This document shows, piece by piece, positions 15,640-16,030 of a stretch of DNA of 16,030 bases. The notes beneath the pieces are model-generated. The model was not told the origin of the DNA and did no database searches. It saw only the letters and a program-made list of their open reading frames with translations. Source of the stretch: Beijerinckiaceae bacterium (GTDB lineage Bacteria > Pseudomonadota > Alphaproteobacteria > Rhizobiales > Beijerinckiaceae); contig JAKONB010000049.1 of the NCBI GenBank assembly GCA_022702195.1, forward strand, positions 1-16,030, in the 5' to 3' direction. How positions within the stretch are numbered: the first letter of the stretch is position 1; the number at the start of each line of letters is the position of its first letter. The translations under genes were made by a program, and so were the position numbers.

Positions 15640-16030
15640 TGGCCCTCGGTCTCCATCCCAATGCCGGCCGGATGTCGGTTTCCACGCCGGTGCCGGTTCC
15701 TGCGACGCAGCTCGGCCCCGCTGCGCCCGGGGCACTGAATTCGATCCAGCGCCACCTCGCTCTGGCGGTGGGCGTCGGCGCCGTCCTGGTCGTTGGGATC
15801 GGCGGCTGGGCAAGCTTCACCAACATCTCGGGAGCGGTGATCGCCCCCGGCCAGCTCGTTGTCGAATCCGACGTCAAGAAGCTGCAGCACCCCACCGGCG
15901 GCGTGGTCGGTGAGCTGCGGGTGAGGTGCTGCAGCTTCTTGACGTCGGATTCGACAACGAGCTGGCCGGGGGCGATCACCGCTCCCGAGATGTTGGTGAA
16001 GCTTGCCCAGCCGCCGATCCCAACGACCAG
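15636..16030 (+). CDS. HlyD-type membrane-fusion protein of the type I secretion system, N-terminal part, broken by a palindrome
   Basis: The reading frame starts at ATG 15636, overlapping the transporter stop as ATGA, with AGGAG five bases before it. Residues 1-36 are a cytosolic, proline-rich tail and about 40-60 form one membrane span (ALAVGVGAVLVVGIGGWASF). From about 66 come GAVIAPGQLVVESDVKKLQH and TGGVVGELRV, the start of the beta-barrel/lipoyl part of PrtE/AprE/HlyD proteins. Up to about residue 96 it is a normal family member (usual length 430-480). From base 15925 the DNA is the exact reverse complement of 15786-15891, so the remaining codons are meaningless though still open. The real gene should continue with a lipoyl half, a long coiled coil and a C-terminal barrel; those are missing. 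The partner role, bridging the ABC transporter to an outer-membrane channel, follows from the family and the gene order. Confidence 0.85.
   Translation, partial: MMALGLHPNAGRMSVSTPVPVPATQLGPAAPGALNSIQRHLALAVGVGAVLVVGIGGWASFTNISGAVIAPGQLVVESDVKKLQHPTGGVVGELRVRCCSFLTSDSTTSWPGAITAPEMLVKLAQPPIPTT
15786..16030. repeat. Perfect 106-bp inverted repeat at the right window edge
   Basis: Bases 15786-15891 and 15925-16030 are exact reverse complements with a 33-base spacer. I compared them base by base and found no mismatch. The right arm ends exactly at the last base of the window and lies inside a conserved coding region. This is most simply a fold-back (chimeric read or assembly) artefact at a contig end. 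Confidence 0.95.

Noticed and set aside
15569..15979. A - strand gene at the right end
   Set aside because: It is antisense to the transporter and fusion-protein genes and runs through the fold-back repeat.

Overview
The window looks like a piece of an alphaproteobacterial (Hyphomicrobiales) chromosome. The coding DNA is GC-rich. It carries a RkpA/RkpG-type capsule lipid pair known from rhizobia and short extragenic palindromes of a kind common in this order. A Methylobacterium/Methylorubrum-like host is my best guess, but it is an inference from style and gene content. Both ends cut through genes, so this is probably a whole contig.

Layout: (1) The left edge holds the 3' end of a capsule-type polysaccharide export protein on the + strand. 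It converges on the next operon across a bidirectional terminator. (2) On the - strand, 9127-336, lies a two-gene unit. A 7.4-kb highly reducing type I polyketide/fatty-acid synthase (KS-AT-DH-degenerate MT-ER-KR-ACP, no thioesterase) is translationally coupled by an ATGA overlap to a PLP-dependent alpha-oxoamine synthase. Together they should make and release an amino-ketone (sphingoid-like) lipid. The closest characterised parallel is rkpA/rkpG of the Sinorhizobium rkp-1 capsule region. (3) After about 0.5 kb of non-coding DNA comes a second - strand pair: an unrecognised 348-aa protein followed by a double-domain family 2 glycosyltransferase. The glycosyltransferase seems to start at a non-standard CTG overlapping the upstream stop codon. 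(4) Next is a + strand tRNA-Val(GAC) whose two ends both lie in inverted repeats, followed by a terminator. (5) Then come about 0.7 kb of AT-richer non-coding DNA with three related palindromic elements. (6) On the + strand, a PrtD-type type I secretion ABC transporter is coupled to a HlyD-type membrane-fusion protein. The last 245 bases form a perfect 106-bp inverted repeat that breaks the HlyD frame and stops exactly at the window edge. It is most likely an assembly or chimeric-read artefact.

How the parts fit: export protein, lipid synthase pair and glycosyltransferase all point to cell-surface polysaccharide. The PKS/oxoamine synthase pair would supply a lipid anchor, acceptor or accessory lipid for capsule. 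The glycosyltransferase pair would build glycan, and the BexD/CtrA-like protein would export it. The type I secretion pair is a separate export system whose substrate and outer-membrane partner are not in the window.
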